DNA of 64,000 bases from Comamonas testosteroni TK102. Lineage in GTDB: Bacteria; Pseudomonadota; Gammaproteobacteria; Burkholderiales; Burkholderiaceae_C. The stretch lies in NCBI RefSeq assembly GCF_000739375.1, contig NZ_CP006704.1, positions 4,216,001-4,280,000 on the forward strand, written 5' to 3'. Shown piece by piece: positions 42,382 to 52,349 of this stretch (positions are counted from its first letter, which is position 1; each line of letters begins with the position of its first letter). The notes under the pieces were generated by a model, which was given only the letters and a program-made list of their open reading frames with translations, had not been told where the DNA came from and ran no database searches. A program made the position numbers and the translations under genes.

Positions 42382-44967
42382 TTAGATCTTGGCCGCCACT
42401 TCAGCGTACTCGGCGATTTCGTTGAAGTTCATGTAGCGGTAGACGGAGGCCTTGTCGGCATCGATCACGCCCATTTCCTTCAGGTACTCTTCCTTGGAAG
42501 GCAGGTAGCCCAGACGAGAGGCAATCGCGGCCAGTTCGGCCGAGCCCAGATACACGTTGGTGTTCTTGCCCAGACGGTTGGGGAAGTTACGAGTGGAAGT
42601 CGAGATGACAGTCGCACCTTCACGCACTTGAGCCTGGTTACCCATGCACAGCGAGCAGCCGGGCATTTCGGTACGTGCACCAGCAGTACCGAAGGCAGAG
42701 TAGTGACCTTCCTTGATCAGCTCGTCCTGGTCCATCTTGGTGGGAGGAGCCACCCACAGCTTGACGGGGATGTCACGCTGGCCGCCCAGCAGCTTGGCTG
42801 CAGCGCGGAAGTGACCGATGTTGGTCATGCAGGAACCGATGAAGGCTTCGTCGATCTTGGCGCCGGCCACGTCGGACAGGGTCTTGGCATCATCAGGATC
42901 GTTCGGGCAGCAAACGATGGGTTCCTTGATGTCGGACATGTCGATTTCGATGACGTGAGCGTACTCAGCGTTCTTGTCGGCTTCCAGCAGGTCGGGCTTG
43001 GCCAGCCAGGCTTCGACCTTTTCGATACGGCGCTGCAGAGTCTTGGCGTCGGCGTAACCGTCAGCGATCATGTTCTTCATCAGAACGATGTTCGATGTCA
43101 GGTATTCCTTGATGGGCTCAGGGTTCAGCTTAATCGTGCAACCAGCGGCAGAGCGCTCGGCGGAAGCGTCAGACAGCTCAAACGCTTGTTCGACCTTCAG
43201 ATCTGGCAGGCCTTCGATTTCCAGGATGCGACCCGAGAACTCGTTGATCTTGCCGGCCTTGGCCACAGTCAGCAGACCTTGCTTGATACCGTACAGAGGA
43301 ATTGCGTGCACCAGATCGCGCAGGGTCACGCCAGGCTGCATCTCGCCCTTGAAGCGCACCAGCACGGATTCGGGCATGTCCAGAGGCATCACGCCGGTAG
43401 CGGCGCCGAAGGCCACCAGACCGGAGCCTGCGGGAAAGGAGATGCCGATGGGGAAACGGGTGTGCGAGTCGCCACCGGTACCCACGGTGTCGGGCAGCAG
43501 CAGACGGTTGAGCCAGCTGTGGATCACGCCGTCACCAGGACGCAGGGCCACGCCGCCGCGGTTGCTGATGAAGTTGGGCAGTTCGCGGTGGGTCTTCACG
43601 TCCACGGGCTTGGGATAAGCCGCTGTGTGGCAGAAGGACTGCATCACCATATCGGCGGAGAAGCCCAGGCAGGCCAGATCCTTGAGCTCGTCGCGGGTCA
43701 TGGGGCCGGTGGTGTCCTGCGAACCGACGGTGGTCATGCGAGGTTCGCAGTAAGTACCGGGGCGCACGCCCTGGCCTTCGGGCAGACCGCAGGCGCGGCC
43801 GACCATCTTCTGAGCCAGCGTGAAGCCAGCGTTAGAAGCAGCAGGAGCCTGGGGCAGGCGGAACTCGGTGGATGCGGGCAGACCCAGGGCTTCGCGAGCC
43901 TTGGCGGTCAGCGAACGGCCGATGATCAGGTTGATACGGCCGCCGGCTTGCACTTCGTCCAGCAGCACGTCGGACTTGAGCTGGAACTCAGCCACAGTTT
44001 CGCCGTTCTTGACGATCTTGCCGGCGTAGGGCAGCACGTCGATCACGTCGCCCATTTCCAGCTTGGAAACATCGACTTCGATGGGCAGAGCGCCGGAGTC
44101 TTCCTGCGTGTTGAAGAAGATGGGAGCGATCTTGCCGCCCAGCGTCACGCCGCCAAAGCGCTTGTTGGGAACAAAGGGAATGTCCACGCCCGTGCCCCAG
44201 ATGATGGAGTTGGTGGCGGACTTGCGCGAAGAACCGGTACCGACCACGTCACCCACGTAGGCAACCAGGTGGCCCTTCTTCTTCAGGTCTTCGATGAACT
44301 GCATGGGGCCGCGCTTGCCGTCTTCTTCGGGCTTGAACGCCGCGTCGGGACGCGTGTTCTTGAGCATGGCCAGGTAGTGCAGAGGAATGTCGGGACGGCT
44401 CCAGGCATCGGGAGCGGGCGACAGATCGTCGGTGTTGGTCTCGCCAGGCACCTTGAAGACGGTGACGGTGATCTTTTCCTCGACCTTGGGACGCGAAGTG
44501 AACCACTCGGCATCGGCCCAGCTTTGCATCACTTCCTTGGCCTTGGCATTGCCGGCCTTGGCCTTGTCGGCCACGTCGTTGAAGAAGTCGAACATCAGCA
44601 GTGTCTTCTTCAGCGCATCGGCAGCCACACCAGCCACTTCGGCATCGTCCAGCAGCTCGATCAGGGGGTGCACGTTGTAGCCACCCACCATGGTGCCCAG
44701 CAGCTCGGTGGCCTTGGCCTTGGAGATGAGACCCACCTTCAGGTCGCCGTGAGCCACGGCAGCCAGGAAGGAAGCCTTGACCTTGGCTGCATCATCCACG
44801 CCGGGCGGCACGCGATGGGTCAGCAGATCCATCAGGAACGCGTCTTCACCAGCGGGTGGGTTCTTGATCAGCTCGATCAGCTCGGCGACCTGCTTGGCAT
44901 CCAGAGGCAGCGGGGGGATGCCCAATGCGGCGCGTTCTGCCACATGGTCACGGTAGGCTTTCAACAT
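42382..44967 (-). CDS. acnB: Aconitate hydratase B
   Basis: AcnB is the main bifunctional aconitase/2-methylisocitrate dehydratase of the TCA cycle. The 861-residue protein has the AcnB order: N-terminal HEAT-like domain (about 1-160), the swivel domain with [20 protein letters not shown] (about 240-260), and the catalytic domain with [32 protein letters not shown] and [14 protein letters not shown], whose Cys residues hold the [4Fe-4S] cluster. GGAGAG precedes the ATG. It is the last gene of a minus-strand series mdh, tam, citE-like, periplasmic protein, acnB, from which it is 97 bases apart. A long open frame on the opposite strand is a codon-bias shadow. Confidence 0.96.
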   Translation of the reverse strand: MLKAYRDHVAERAALGIPPLPLDAKQVAELIELIKNPPAGEDAFLMDLLTHRVPPGVDDAAKVKASFLAAVAHGDLKVGLISKAKATELLGTMVGGYNVHPLIELLDDAEVAGVAADALKKTLLMFDFFNDVADKAKAGNAKAKEVMQSWADAEWFTSRPKVEEKITVTVFKVPGETNTDDLSPAPDAWSRPDIPLHYLAMLKNTRPDAAFKPEEDGKRGPMQFIEDLKKKGHLVAYVGDVVGTGSSRKSATNSIIWGTGVDIPFVPNKRFGGVTLGGKIAPIFFNTQEDSGALPIEVDVSKLEMGDVIDVLPYAGKIVKNGETVAEFQLKSDVLLDEVQAGGRINLIIGRSLTAKAREALGLPASTEFRLPQAPAASNAGFTLAQKMVGRACGLPEGQGVRPGTYCEPRMTTVGSQDTTGPMTRDELKDLACLGFSADMVMQSFCHTAAYPKPVDVKTHRELPNFISNRGGVALRPGDGVIHSWLNRLLLPDTVGTGGDSHTRFPIGISFPAGSGLVAFGAATGVMPLDMPESVLVRFKGEMQPGVTLRDLVHAIPLYGIKQGLLTVAKAGKINEFSGRILEIEGLPDLKVEQAFELSDASAERSAAGCTIKLNPEPIKEYLTSNIVLMKNMIADGYADAKTLQRRIEKVEAWLAKPDLLEADKNAEYAHVIEIDMSDIKEPIVCCPNDPDDAKTLSDVAGAKIDEAFIGSCMTNIGHFRAAAKLLGGQRDIPVKLWVAPPTKMDQDELIKEGHYSAFGTAGARTEMPGCSLCMGNQAQVREGATVISTSTRNFPNRLGKNTNVYLGSAELAAIASRLGYLPSKEEYLKEMGVIDADKASVYRYMNFNEIAEYAEVAAKI

Positions 44968-45064
44968 GGGTTCTCTCCAATGGTTTTTTAAAAAAGGCTG
45001 CGCGTGGAGCGCGAATTACAGGGCTGGCGCATGTGCGATACGCCAGCCCTCAGCCTCGCCAGAC

Positions 45065-45622
45065 TTATTTGCTGTCCAGCAGGCTGGGAGGTGGGTTCTT
45101 GCGGATCGCTTCGGCCACTTGCTGCTGCTCGGGGCTCATGCATTCATCCGCAAGACGCTGACCGGCCTTCTGGTTCATCAGCATGGACTTGTTGGCGATC
45201 TGCAGCCACACGGCGCCGGCCGCCTTGTCTTCCAGGCGCACCGTGCCCGTGGAAGTCTTGACGGGAGCCATGTGGTACTTGAAGCCGCGGCCGTCCACGA
45301 TGAAGTAACCGGGGTTGGCGGTGTCGGCGTTCACATTCACATAGGCACCGAGCTCGCAGGCAATGCGGCCCTTGTGCACGCGCTCGGCCACGGCCAGCTC
45401 TTCCGTGCCCAGGGCTGCGGAAGCCGGGCCGGCGGCCACGGCAGCAGCACCCGCGCCAGCGGCAGCCGCAGCGGCGGCCTTGCCCTTGGCGGGAGCCTTC
45501 TTGACAGCGGGAGCCTTCTTGGCAGCGGCAGTCTTGGCCTTGGGAGCGGTTTGTGCCACGGCGGAGTGGCTGATTGCGACCAGGGGAGCGGCAATCATCA
45601 AAGTGGCGATCAGGGTCTTCAT
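45065..45622 (-). CDS. Hypothetical periplasmic protein with Lys/Ala/Pro-rich segment
   Basis: The 185-residue protein starts with a signal peptide (MKTLIATLMIAAPLVAISHS, then AVAQ), followed by a histone-H1-like segment rich in KA, PAKGK and Ala (about 25-70) and a globular C-terminal part (about 75-185) with Cys at RIACELGAYV and ADECMSP that could form a disulfide. AGGAG lies 9 bases before the ATG. It lies 31 bases downstream of the citE-like gene and 97 bases before acnB, so it is inside a TCA operon although its features suggest an envelope role. No family recognised. Confidence 0.78.
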   Translation of the reverse strand: MKTLIATLMIAAPLVAISHSAVAQTAPKAKTAAAKKAPAVKKAPAKGKAAAAAAAGAGAAAVAAGPASAALGTEELAVAERVHKGRIACELGAYVNVNADTANPGYFIVDGRGFKYHMAPVKTSTGTVRLEDKAAGAVWLQIANKSMLMNQKAGQRLADECMSPEQQQVAEAIRKNPPPSLLDSK

Positions 45623-45653
45623 AGGATTTAGCTCCTGCAGACTTGTTATGAGT

Positions 45654-46658
45654 TCAATGGGTTGGAGCCAGGGCAAACCAGGGTTGAACCTCAACCGGCA
45701 AGACCTGCCCCGTCTGGTGAGCGCGCTCCAGCAACTGCCAGAAATAGCGGTAGCTCGCGCGGTCGTGTAGTACACCACCAAAACTGATGGGCGCCCAATT
45801 CTGCACCGCTGCAGAGGTAAGTATTTGTGCCGCCTGCCTGACTTCATCCTCGGCAGGAGAAAAAGCACGCAGGATCGGTCGAATCTGGTCGGGATGAATG
45901 CTCCACATGCGTGTGTAGCCAAGCTCCCGCGAGGCTTTTTGCGCGCAAGCCTGCAAAGCTTCAGGATTCTTGAATTCGGTGACCACGCAGTGCGACGGCA
46001 CCTTGCCGTGGGCATGGCAGGCCGCCGCAATCTCGAGCTTGGCGCGCACCACCAGCGGATGCTCGAACTGGCCCTGGGCTGTCATGGCGGAGGCCGGAAT
46101 CGCGCCGCCATGGGCCGAGACAAAGTCCATCAGGCCGAAGGAGATGCTCTGCACGGCCGGGTGGGCCGCAATGTCGAAGGCCTGCTGCACGGCAGCGGGC
46201 GACTCTATCAGGACATGCAGCGGCACAGGCTTGTCTGTCGCACGCTGCAGGGCTGCTTGGGCCTTGATGACGTCATCCACCGATTCCACCTTGGGAATCA
46301 TGATGTGGCAGAGCCGGCCTGCGGCTGCACCGGCGATGATGTCCATGTCGGCCTGGAAATGTGCATGGTCCACCGCATGCACCCGGGCTGCCACGCGTGC
46401 GCCTGCAGCGGCGCCGTTGGCCAGCTCGACGACCAGACGTGCATGCTCGGCCTCCTGGCCGACGGGAGCGCCATCCTCGCAGTCCAGCGTCACGTCGAAC
46501 ACGCAGGTGCCGAACTCCTGCATCATCTCGGCCTGCAGCTGCAGGCTTTTGCGCATGCGTGCTTCCACGCCGCTGTAGTGGTCGCAGATCGGCAGACGCT
46601 GAGCGCCACCCTGAGCGTCAAGCAGCACGGTGGCGGGATGAACCAGTTCTTTCGTCAT
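45654..46658 (-). CDS. HpcH/HpaI aldolase family, CitE-like CoA-ester lyase
   Basis: The 334-residue protein belongs to the CitE/malyl-CoA lyase group, TIM-barrel enzymes that cleave or condense 3-hydroxy-acyl-CoA with acetyl-CoA or glyoxylate. Landmarks are DVTLDCEDGAPVGQEAEHAR with the metal-binding Glu-Asp, ARVHAVDHAHFQADMDIIAG, IMIPKVESVDDV, VLIESPAAVQQA, SFGLMDFVSAHG and YTRMWSIHPDQI. The start ATG overlaps the stop of the tam gene as ATGA, so translation is coupled. There are no citD/citF partners, so it is not citrate lyase beta in the classical complex. A malyl-, citramalyl- or beta-methylmalyl-CoA role, or thioesterase activity, is more likely. Confidence 0.87.
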   Translation of the reverse strand: MTKELVHPATVLLDAQGGAQRLPICDHYSGVEARMRKSLQLQAEMMQEFGTCVFDVTLDCEDGAPVGQEAEHARLVVELANGAAAGARVAARVHAVDHAHFQADMDIIAGAAAGRLCHIMIPKVESVDDVIKAQAALQRATDKPVPLHVLIESPAAVQQAFDIAAHPAVQSISFGLMDFVSAHGGAIPASAMTAQGQFEHPLVVRAKLEIAAACHAHGKVPSHCVVTEFKNPEALQACAQKASRELGYTRMWSIHPDQIRPILRAFSPAEDEVRQAAQILTSAAVQNWAPISFGGVLHDRASYRYFWQLLERAHQTGQVLPVEVQPWFALAPTH

Positions 46659-47479
46659 GACTTGCGCTGAGCCACCATGAAAAGTCGGGGGAAAGCCAGC
46701 AGACGCTTGCCGTCGGCTCGCTCCGGATAAGCCGCATCGATGCGGTTTTGATACTCGCTCAGATACTCGGCCTGCAGCTCCTGGGGCAAACCTTCCACGA
46801 AAGGCTTGAGGCCCGTGCTGCTGAGCCACTGCACAATCGCTGCAGCCGAGTCCATGGGATGCTGGTAGATGGTGTGCCACACATCGACGCTCGCAGCCTC
46901 TTTGGCGGGAGCCGCCGGCTGGGGCGCCGCCAGCAGGTCGTAATAGACCCCTATGGGCAAAATCTCGGTACGCACCTTGCTCGCATTCCCGATATGCGCC
47001 GCAAACCGGGGCAGCTGCGCGACTTCGCGCATGTTTCGGTGCGAGGGTTCCTGACGGTTGTCAGGCATCTGCACTGCCAGCACGCCACCGGGCGCCAGCA
47101 GCGAAAACAGACGGGGAATCAGGCTCTCATGCCCGCCCACCCACTGGATGGAGGCATTCGCATAAATCAGATCAGGCGCTGGCTCACCTTCAGCAGGTGC
47201 CCAGGAGGCAATGTCACCGGCCTCGAACCTTGCCTGCGGCAACTGCTTGCGTGCAGTCTCCAGCATGGCTTCGGAATTGTCGACACCGAGCACATCGGCG
47301 CCGGGAAAACGCTCCACCAGAAGCTCGGTGGAGTTGCCCGGCCCGCAGCCCAGATCCACGATGTGGAGGCTGCGAGCGGGTGAATGCAAGCTGGAAGGTA
47401 CTCTTGCCAGCAGTTCTGCCGCAGGGCGGGTGCGCTCATTGGCAAAGCGCAGATACAGCGCAGGGTTCCAGTCTTGCAT
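46655..47479 (-). CDS. tam: Trans-aconitate 2-methyltransferase
   Basis: Tam methylates trans-aconitate, a spontaneous isomer of cis-aconitate that inhibits aconitase. The 274-residue protein matches the family: MQDWNPALYLRFANERTRPA at the start, SAM motif IVDLGCGPGNSTELL (about 40-54), DNSEAMLETARKQLP, NASIQWVGGHESLIPRLFSL and VQMPDNRQEPSHRNMRE. It lies 14 bases after mdh and overlaps the citE-like gene. Linkage to acnB in the same gene series fits detoxification of an aconitase inhibitor. Confidence 0.93.
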   Translation of the reverse strand: MQDWNPALYLRFANERTRPAAELLARVPSSLHSPARSLHIVDLGCGPGNSTELLVERFPGADVLGVDNSEAMLETARKQLPQARFEAGDIASWAPAEGEPAPDLIYANASIQWVGGHESLIPRLFSLLAPGGVLAVQMPDNRQEPSHRNMREVAQLPRFAAHIGNASKVRTEILPIGVYYDLLAAPQPAAPAKEAASVDVWHTIYQHPMDSAAAIVQWLSSTGLKPFVEGLPQELQAEYLSEYQNRIDAAYPERADGKRLLAFPRLFMVAQRKS

Positions 47480-47493
47480 AGGCTTTGCGCTGA

Positions 47494-48483
47494 TTACAGC
47501 AGGTGCTTGACGCCGTCTTGCTCGCCTTGCAGCTCAGCCAGAGTCTTGTTGATGCACTCTTGCGAGAAGGCATCGATTTCCAGACCTTCGACGATCTTGT
47601 ATTCGCCGTCAGCCGTGGTGGTCACGGGGAAACCGAACACGATACCGGCGGGGATGCCGTACTCGCCGTTGGAAGGCACGCCCATGGTGACCCATTCGCC
47701 GTTGGAGCCCAGGGCCCAGTCACGCATGTGGTCGATGGCAGCGTTGGCAGCCGAAGCAGCCGACGACAGACCGCGAGCAGCGATGATGGCGGCGCCACGC
47801 TTGCCCACGGTGGGCAGGAACACGTTGGCATTCCATTCCTGGTCGTTGATGGCTTCCTTCACGGACTTGCCGTCCACGGTGGCGAAGCGGTAGTCGGCGT
47901 ACATGGTGGGCGAGTGGTTGCCCCACACGGTCAGCTTCCTGATGTCGCCAACCTTGAAGCCGCCCTTGGCAGCCAGCTGGGAAGCAGCGCGGTTGTGGTC
48001 CAGGCGCAGCATGGCGGTGAAGTTCTTGGCGGGCAGATCGGGAGCCGACTTCATGGCGATGTAGGCATTGGTGTTGGCGGGGTTGCCCACCACCAGAACC
48101 TTGACATTGCGCGAAGCCACGGCGTTCAGAGCCTTGCCCTGGGCGGTGAAGATCTGGGCGTTGGCAGCCAGCAGGTCAGCACGTTCCATGCCGGGGCCAC
48201 GAGGACGGGCGCCCACCAGCAGAGCGTAGTCGGTGTCCTTGAAGGCGGTCATGGGATCGGCGTGGGCTTCGATGCCGGCCAGCAGGGGGAAGGCGCAGTC
48301 TTCCAGCTCCATGATCACGCCCTTCAGAGCGTTTTGAGCCTTTTCGTCGGGGATTTCCAGCAGTTGCAGAATAACGGGCTGATCTTTACCCAGCATTTCG
48401 CCGGAGGCGATGCGGAACAACAGGGCGTAACCGATTTGGCCAGCTGCGCCGGTAACGGCGACACGGACGGGCTTCTTGCTCAT
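47494..48483 (-). CDS. mdh: Malate dehydrogenase
   Basis: Mdh oxidises malate to oxaloacetate with NAD. The 329-residue protein is of the long, cytosolic-type branch common in betaproteobacteria: NAD-binding [31 protein letters not shown], the substrate loop [16 protein letters not shown] with Arg residues, [32 protein letters not shown] and [14 protein letters not shown] with catalytic His. It is the first gene of the minus-strand TCA series and is divergent from gntR. A palindromic operator candidate lies between them. Confidence 0.96.
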   Translation of the reverse strand: MSKKPVRVAVTGAAGQIGYALLFRIASGEMLGKDQPVILQLLEIPDEKAQNALKGVIMELEDCAFPLLAGIEAHADPMTAFKDTDYALLVGARPRGPGMERADLLAANAQIFTAQGKALNAVASRNVKVLVVGNPANTNAYIAMKSAPDLPAKNFTAMLRLDHNRAASQLAAKGGFKVGDIRKLTVWGNHSPTMYADYRFATVDGKSVKEAINDQEWNANVFLPTVGKRGAAIIAARGLSSAASAANAAIDHMRDWALGSNGEWVTMGVPSNGEYGIPAGIVFGFPVTTTADGEYKIVEGLEIDAFSQECINKTLAELQGEQDGVKHLL

Positions 48484-48611
48484 GGTGAAACTCCAAGATT
48501 GGAAAAAAGTGAGATGTTATGGGCGCCAGGCGGCACCAGCGTAACCACCAGTAGCGCAAGCTCCGCAAACATGCGGCAAGTGTACTGCCGAAATCAAAGC
48601 CCGGTCAATTT

Positions 48612-48638
48612 GTCTTATGTCTTATATAAGATATGATC
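48612..48638. promoter_or_regulatory. GntR operator candidate in the mdh/gntR divergent region
   Basis: TGTCTTA occurs twice in tandem, followed by TATAAGA and TATGAT. The core TCTTATATAAGA (48620-48631) is a perfect 12-bp palindrome. It lies about 130 bases from the mdh start and about 82 from the gntR start. HutC-subfamily GntR proteins bind short palindromes of this type, so autoregulation and control of mdh are both plausible. Confidence 0.55.
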
Positions 48639-48712
48639 TTCACTTAGCGACCAGAGTCAAATCGACTGTTTTTGTGCATCGCATCGCGGAGGCGATACCT
48701 TCAAAACCAACT

Positions 48713-49504
48713 ATGCCGACCCCTCACAACACAGCCCCGGACAACAACGCCAGCCATAGCGGTGGCGCCGGCGTCTCCACCCCAGCCTTCAGCCCTCTGT
48801 ACCAGCAGATCAAGGGCCTGATCCTGCAAAGCCTGGAAGCTGGCGAATGGCGCCCCGGAGAACTGATTCCCAGTGAAATGGAGCTGGCAGCCCGCTTCAA
48901 GGTCAGCCAGGGCACGGTGCGCAAAGCAATCGATGAACTGGCCGCTGAAAATCTGGTCATGCGCCGCCAGGGCAAGGGCACGTTTGTGGCCACTCACGCC
49001 GCCCAGCAGGTGCAGTACCGCTTTCTGAATCTGCGCCCCGATGCCGGCGACCTGCAGGGCGAAGGCCGCGCCGAGCGCCACATCCTTGAGTGCCGCCGCC
49101 TGCGCGCGCCCGCCGAAGTGGCCCGGGCCCTGGCCCTGCGCACCGGCGACGCCGTGATGCATGTGCGCCGCACCCTTTCCTTTGCCGCAATCCCGACTAT
49201 TTTGGAGGACATCTGGCTGCCTGGCAACGCCTTCAAGGGGCTGACGGCCGAGCAGATGTCCAGCTACCAGGGCCCCACCTACGCCATGTTCGAGCTGGTC
49301 TATGGCGTTCGCATGGTGCGGGCCGACGAGAAAATTCGCGCCGTTCTGCCGGATGCGGAGCAAGCCCAGCTGCTGAACATTCCCAGCACCACGCCGCTGC
49401 TCAGCGTGGAGCGAACTGCTTACACATACAACGATGTTCCCATGGAGTTACGGCGCGGCCTGTATCGCACCGACACCCATCATTACCGCAATGCATTGAA
49501 CTGA
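48713..49504 (+). CDS. GntR-family regulator, HutC/UTRA subfamily
   Basis: The 263-residue regulator has a GntR winged helix (about 25-95; PLYQQIKGLILQSLEAGEWR, LIPSEMELAARFKVSQGTVR, GKGTFVATH) and a UTRA effector domain (about 110-250; FAAIPTILEDIWLPGNAFKG, LLSVERTAYTYNDVPMELRR). It stands between mdh and sdhC, so it probably controls the whole TCA block in response to an intermediate. ATG 48713 has no close ribosome binding site; GGAGG is about 20 bases away, so translation may be weak or the start may be elsewhere. Ligand unknown. Confidence 0.9.
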   Translation: MPTPHNTAPDNNASHSGGAGVSTPAFSPLYQQIKGLILQSLEAGEWRPGELIPSEMELAARFKVSQGTVRKAIDELAAENLVMRRQGKGTFVATHAAQQVQYRFLNLRPDAGDLQGEGRAERHILECRRLRAPAEVARALALRTGDAVMHVRRTLSFAAIPTILEDIWLPGNAFKGLTAEQMSSYQGPTYAMFELVYGVRMVRADEKIRAVLPDAEQAQLLNIPSTTPLLSVERTAYTYNDVPMELRRGLYRTDTHHYRNALN

Positions 49505-49650
49505 ATCCCCCCGTAAAAGCGTTGATTGCAACAGAGCCCAATCCTCTGCTATGCAAATTCGGCTAACGGATTCTGCTGCATTGCAATAGAATTTTGTGTC
49601 GCTTCGCACTAGCGATTACAACGCAGTTACATCCACGAAAGTACCCTGCC

Positions 49651-50076
49651 ATGACAGAGCAAAAAGCAAAACAGCGGCCAGAGTTCCGCAATATCAACTT
49701 CTTCTCGGACCTACCGACCTATCGCCTGCCCCTGGCAGGCATCGTGTCCATCCTGCACCGCGTCAGCGGTCTGCTGATGGCGATCCTGCTGCCGTTCATC
49801 ATCTGGATGTTCGACCACTCGATCTCGTCGGAAATTTCGTTTGATTCCTTCACGTCGGTATTCGCAGGTCCCTTTGGCTGGTTTGCCAAGCTCGTCTGCC
49901 TGGCTCTGATCTGGGCCTATCTGCACCACTTCTGCGCAGGTGTCCGCCATCTGGTGATGGACGTGAACCACCATGCCGTGAACAAGCAGACCGGCAAGTC
50001 CACCGCCGCAGTCGTGCTGTGCATCAGCGTTGCCCTGACCGTGGTGCTTGGCGCCAAGCTGTTTGGTCTGTACTGA
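49651..50076 (+). CDS. sdhC: Succinate dehydrogenase cytochrome b556 subunit
   Basis: SdhC is one of two membrane anchors of complex II, binding heme b and ubiquinone. The 141-residue protein has three transmembrane helices and the family motifs PLAGIVSILHRVSGLLMAIL (HRxSG, quinone site) and HHFCAGVRHLVMD, whose first His is the expected heme ligand. ATG 49651 is in the context ACCCTGCCATG without a clear Shine-Dalgarno. It begins the sdhCDAB-sdhE-gltA series, 146 bases after gntR. Confidence 0.94.
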   Translation: MTEQKAKQRPEFRNINFFSDLPTYRLPLAGIVSILHRVSGLLMAILLPFIIWMFDHSISSEISFDSFTSVFAGPFGWFAKLVCLALIWAYLHHFCAGVRHLVMDVNHHAVNKQTGKSTAAVVLCISVALTVVLGAKLFGLY

Positions 50077-50117
50077 TCAGCGCCCAGTCAATAACACCTC
50101 ACGATAAGGAAACAACC

Positions 50118-50483
50118 ATGTCCGTGAATTACGGCTCCAAGCGCACCGTTGTCGGCGCGCACTATGGCACCCGCGACTTTCTGGCCCAACGCTCCACCGC
50201 CGTCCTGATGGCGCTGTACACCGTTGTGCTGCTGGTTCGCTTTCTGACGGTCAGCGGCCCCGTGGGCTACGAGCAGTGGGCCGGCATTTTTTCGCCCCAG
50301 TGGATGAAGTTCCTGACCCTGGCCCTCTTCGTGGCTCTGGGCTGGCATGCCTGGATCGGCGTGCGTGACATCTGGATGGACTACGTCAAGCCCGTGGGCC
50401 TGCGCCTTGCACTGCAAGTGGTCACCATTGTCTGGCTGGTCGGCTGCATCGGCTGGGGCATCCAGGTTCTGTGGCGTCTCTGA
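50118..50483 (+). CDS. sdhD: Succinate dehydrogenase membrane anchor subunit
   Basis: SdhD completes the complex II membrane anchor with SdhC. The 121-residue protein has three transmembrane helices; LFVALGWHAWIGVRDIWMDY contains the His expected to ligate heme, and VGLRLALQVVTIVWLVGCIG forms the last helix. AAGGAAAC precedes the ATG at 50118. It lies 41 bases after sdhC and 33 before sdhA. Confidence 0.94.
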   Translation: MSVNYGSKRTVVGAHYGTRDFLAQRSTAVLMALYTVVLLVRFLTVSGPVGYEQWAGIFSPQWMKFLTLALFVALGWHAWIGVRDIWMDYVKPVGLRLALQVVTIVWLVGCIGWGIQVLWRL

Positions 50484-50516
50484 TTGAGACACAGTCTCCA
50501 CGATTGAAGGTTAAGA

Positions 50517-52322
50517 ATGAGCTACTCCAAAGCAAATATCACCAAGCGCAAGTTTGACGTCGTGATCGTCGGTGCCGGCGGCTCCGGCCTGCGCGCTGCG
50601 CTGGAACTGTCGCGCGCCGGTCTGTCCGTCGCCTCGCTGTCCAAGGTTTTCCCCACTCGCTCGCACACAGTGGCTGCTCAAGGCGGCGTGTCCGCATCGC
50701 TGGGCAACATGAGCGAAGACAACTGGCACTACCACTTCTACGACACCATCAAGGGCTCCGACTGGCTGGGCGACCAGGACGCCATCGAGTTCATGTGCCG
50801 TGAAGCGCCAAACGTCGTGATCGAACTCGAGCACTTCGGCATGCCTTTCGACCGCAATGCCGACGGCACCATCTACCAGCGTCCCTTCGGCGGCCACACC
50901 GCCAACTATGGCGAAAAGCCCGTGCAGCGCGCCTGCGCCGCTGCCGACCGTACCGGTCACGCCATGCTGCACACGCTGTACCAGCAGAACGTCAAGTCCA
51001 AGACCAACTTCTTCGTGGAGTGGATGGCGCTGGACCTGATCCGCAACACCCAGGGCGATGTGGTCGGCGTGACCGCACTGGAACTGGAAACCGGCGATCT
51101 GTACGAGCTGCATGCCAAGGCCGTGCTGCTGGCCACCGGTGGTGCCGGCCGTATCTTCCAGGCGTCGACCAACGCCTTCATCAACACCGGTGACGGCCTG
51201 GGCATGGCTGCTCGCGCCGGCATTCCTCTGCAGGACATGGAGTTCTGGCAGTTCCACCCCACCGGCGTGGCCGGTGCCGGCGTGCTGCTGACCGAAGGCT
51301 GCCGCGGCGAAGGCGCCATTCTCTTGAACAGCGAAGGCGAGCGCTTCATGGAGCGTTACGCTCCCACGCTGAAGGATCTGGCCCCCCGTGACTTCGTGTC
51401 GCGCTCCATGGACCAGGAAATCAAGGAAGGTCGCGGCTGCGGTCCCAACAAGGACTACATCCTCATGAAGCTGGACCACCTGGGTGCCGAAACCATCCGC
51501 AAGCGTCTGCCTTCCGTGGAGGAAATCGGCCACAACTTCGCCAACGTGGACATCACCAAGGAACCCATCCCCGTGGTTCCCACCATCCACTACCAGATGG
51601 GCGGCATCCCGACCAACATCAACGGTCAGGTCGTGGTCTGGGACGGTCAGCAGAACAATGTGGTGGGCGGCCTCTACGCCGTGGGCGAATGCTCGTGCGT
51701 GTCCGTGCACGGCGCCAACCGCCTGGGCACCAACTCGCTGCTGGACCTGCTGGTCTTCGGCAAGTCTGCCGGCAAGCACATCGTGGAATTCGTCAACGGC
51801 TTCGGCGCTCACCACGAAGTGCCCGCCGACGGCGCCGAGCGCACCCTGGCCCGCCTCAACCAGTTGCAGGACTCCAAGGACGGCACCTACGCCCAGGACG
51901 TCGCCGGCGAGATCCGCCAATCCATGCAGACGCATGCTGGCGTGTTCCGCACGCAAAAGAGCATGGACGAAGGCGTGGAGAAGATCAACGCGATCCGCGA
52001 CAAGGTCGGCTCCGTGACCCTGAAGGACAAGTCCATGGTGTGGAACACCGCCCGCATGGAAGCCCTGGAAGTGGACAACCTGATCGAAGTGGCGCAAGCC
52101 ACCATGACCTCGGCCGCAGCCCGCAAGGAATGCCGTGGCGCACACACCGTGTACGACTACGAGCACCCTGCCGACCACGCCGAATTCCCGCTGGGCCGCA
52201 ACGACAAGGAATGGCTCAAGCACACCCTGTGGGACAGCGCCACCAACAGCCTGACCTACAAGCCTGTGAACCTCAAGCCCCTGACCGTTGCCAGCGTTCC
52301 TCCCAAGGTCCGCACGTTCTAA
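50517..52322 (+). CDS. sdhA: Succinate dehydrogenase flavoprotein subunit
   Basis: SdhA oxidises succinate to fumarate with covalently bound FAD. The 601-residue protein has the FAD-binding VVIVGAGGSGLRAALELSRA (about 16-35), the flavinylation site FPTRSHTVAAQGG with His50, the active-site segments FHPTGVAGAGVLLTEGCRGE and HLGAETIRKRLP, and the C-terminal segment WLKHTLWDSATNSLTYKPVN. It lies in the middle of the sdh operon, 27 bases before sdhB. Flavinylation is assisted by the sdhE product encoded downstream. The large opposite-strand frame is a shadow. Confidence 0.97.
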   Translation: MSYSKANITKRKFDVVIVGAGGSGLRAALELSRAGLSVASLSKVFPTRSHTVAAQGGVSASLGNMSEDNWHYHFYDTIKGSDWLGDQDAIEFMCREAPNVVIELEHFGMPFDRNADGTIYQRPFGGHTANYGEKPVQRACAAADRTGHAMLHTLYQQNVKSKTNFFVEWMALDLIRNTQGDVVGVTALELETGDLYELHAKAVLLATGGAGRIFQASTNAFINTGDGLGMAARAGIPLQDMEFWQFHPTGVAGAGVLLTEGCRGEGAILLNSEGERFMERYAPTLKDLAPRDFVSRSMDQEIKEGRGCGPNKDYILMKLDHLGAETIRKRLPSVEEIGHNFANVDITKEPIPVVPTIHYQMGGIPTNINGQVVVWDGQQNNVVGGLYAVGECSCVSVHGANRLGTNSLLDLLVFGKSAGKHIVEFVNGFGAHHEVPADGAERTLARLNQLQDSKDGTYAQDVAGEIRQSMQTHAGVFRTQKSMDEGVEKINAIRDKVGSVTLKDKSMVWNTARMEALEVDNLIEVAQATMTSAAARKECRGAHTVYDYEHPADHAEFPLGRNDKEWLKHTLWDSATNSLTYKPVNLKPLTVASVPPKVRTF

Positions 52323-52349
52323 TTCAGCAGCCCACGAGAGAAGATCAAA

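Noticed and set aside
42367..44991. An 874-codon open frame antisense to acnB.
   Set aside because: It mirrors strong GC-rich codon bias of acnB and has the His/Gly/Ala-rich composition typical of antisense shadows. The acnB frame carries all motifs.
49525..49590. Repeated ATTGCAA in the gntR-sdhC spacer as an operator pair.
   Set aside because: Two short matches at unremarkable spacing in an AT-richer promoter region; too weak to call.
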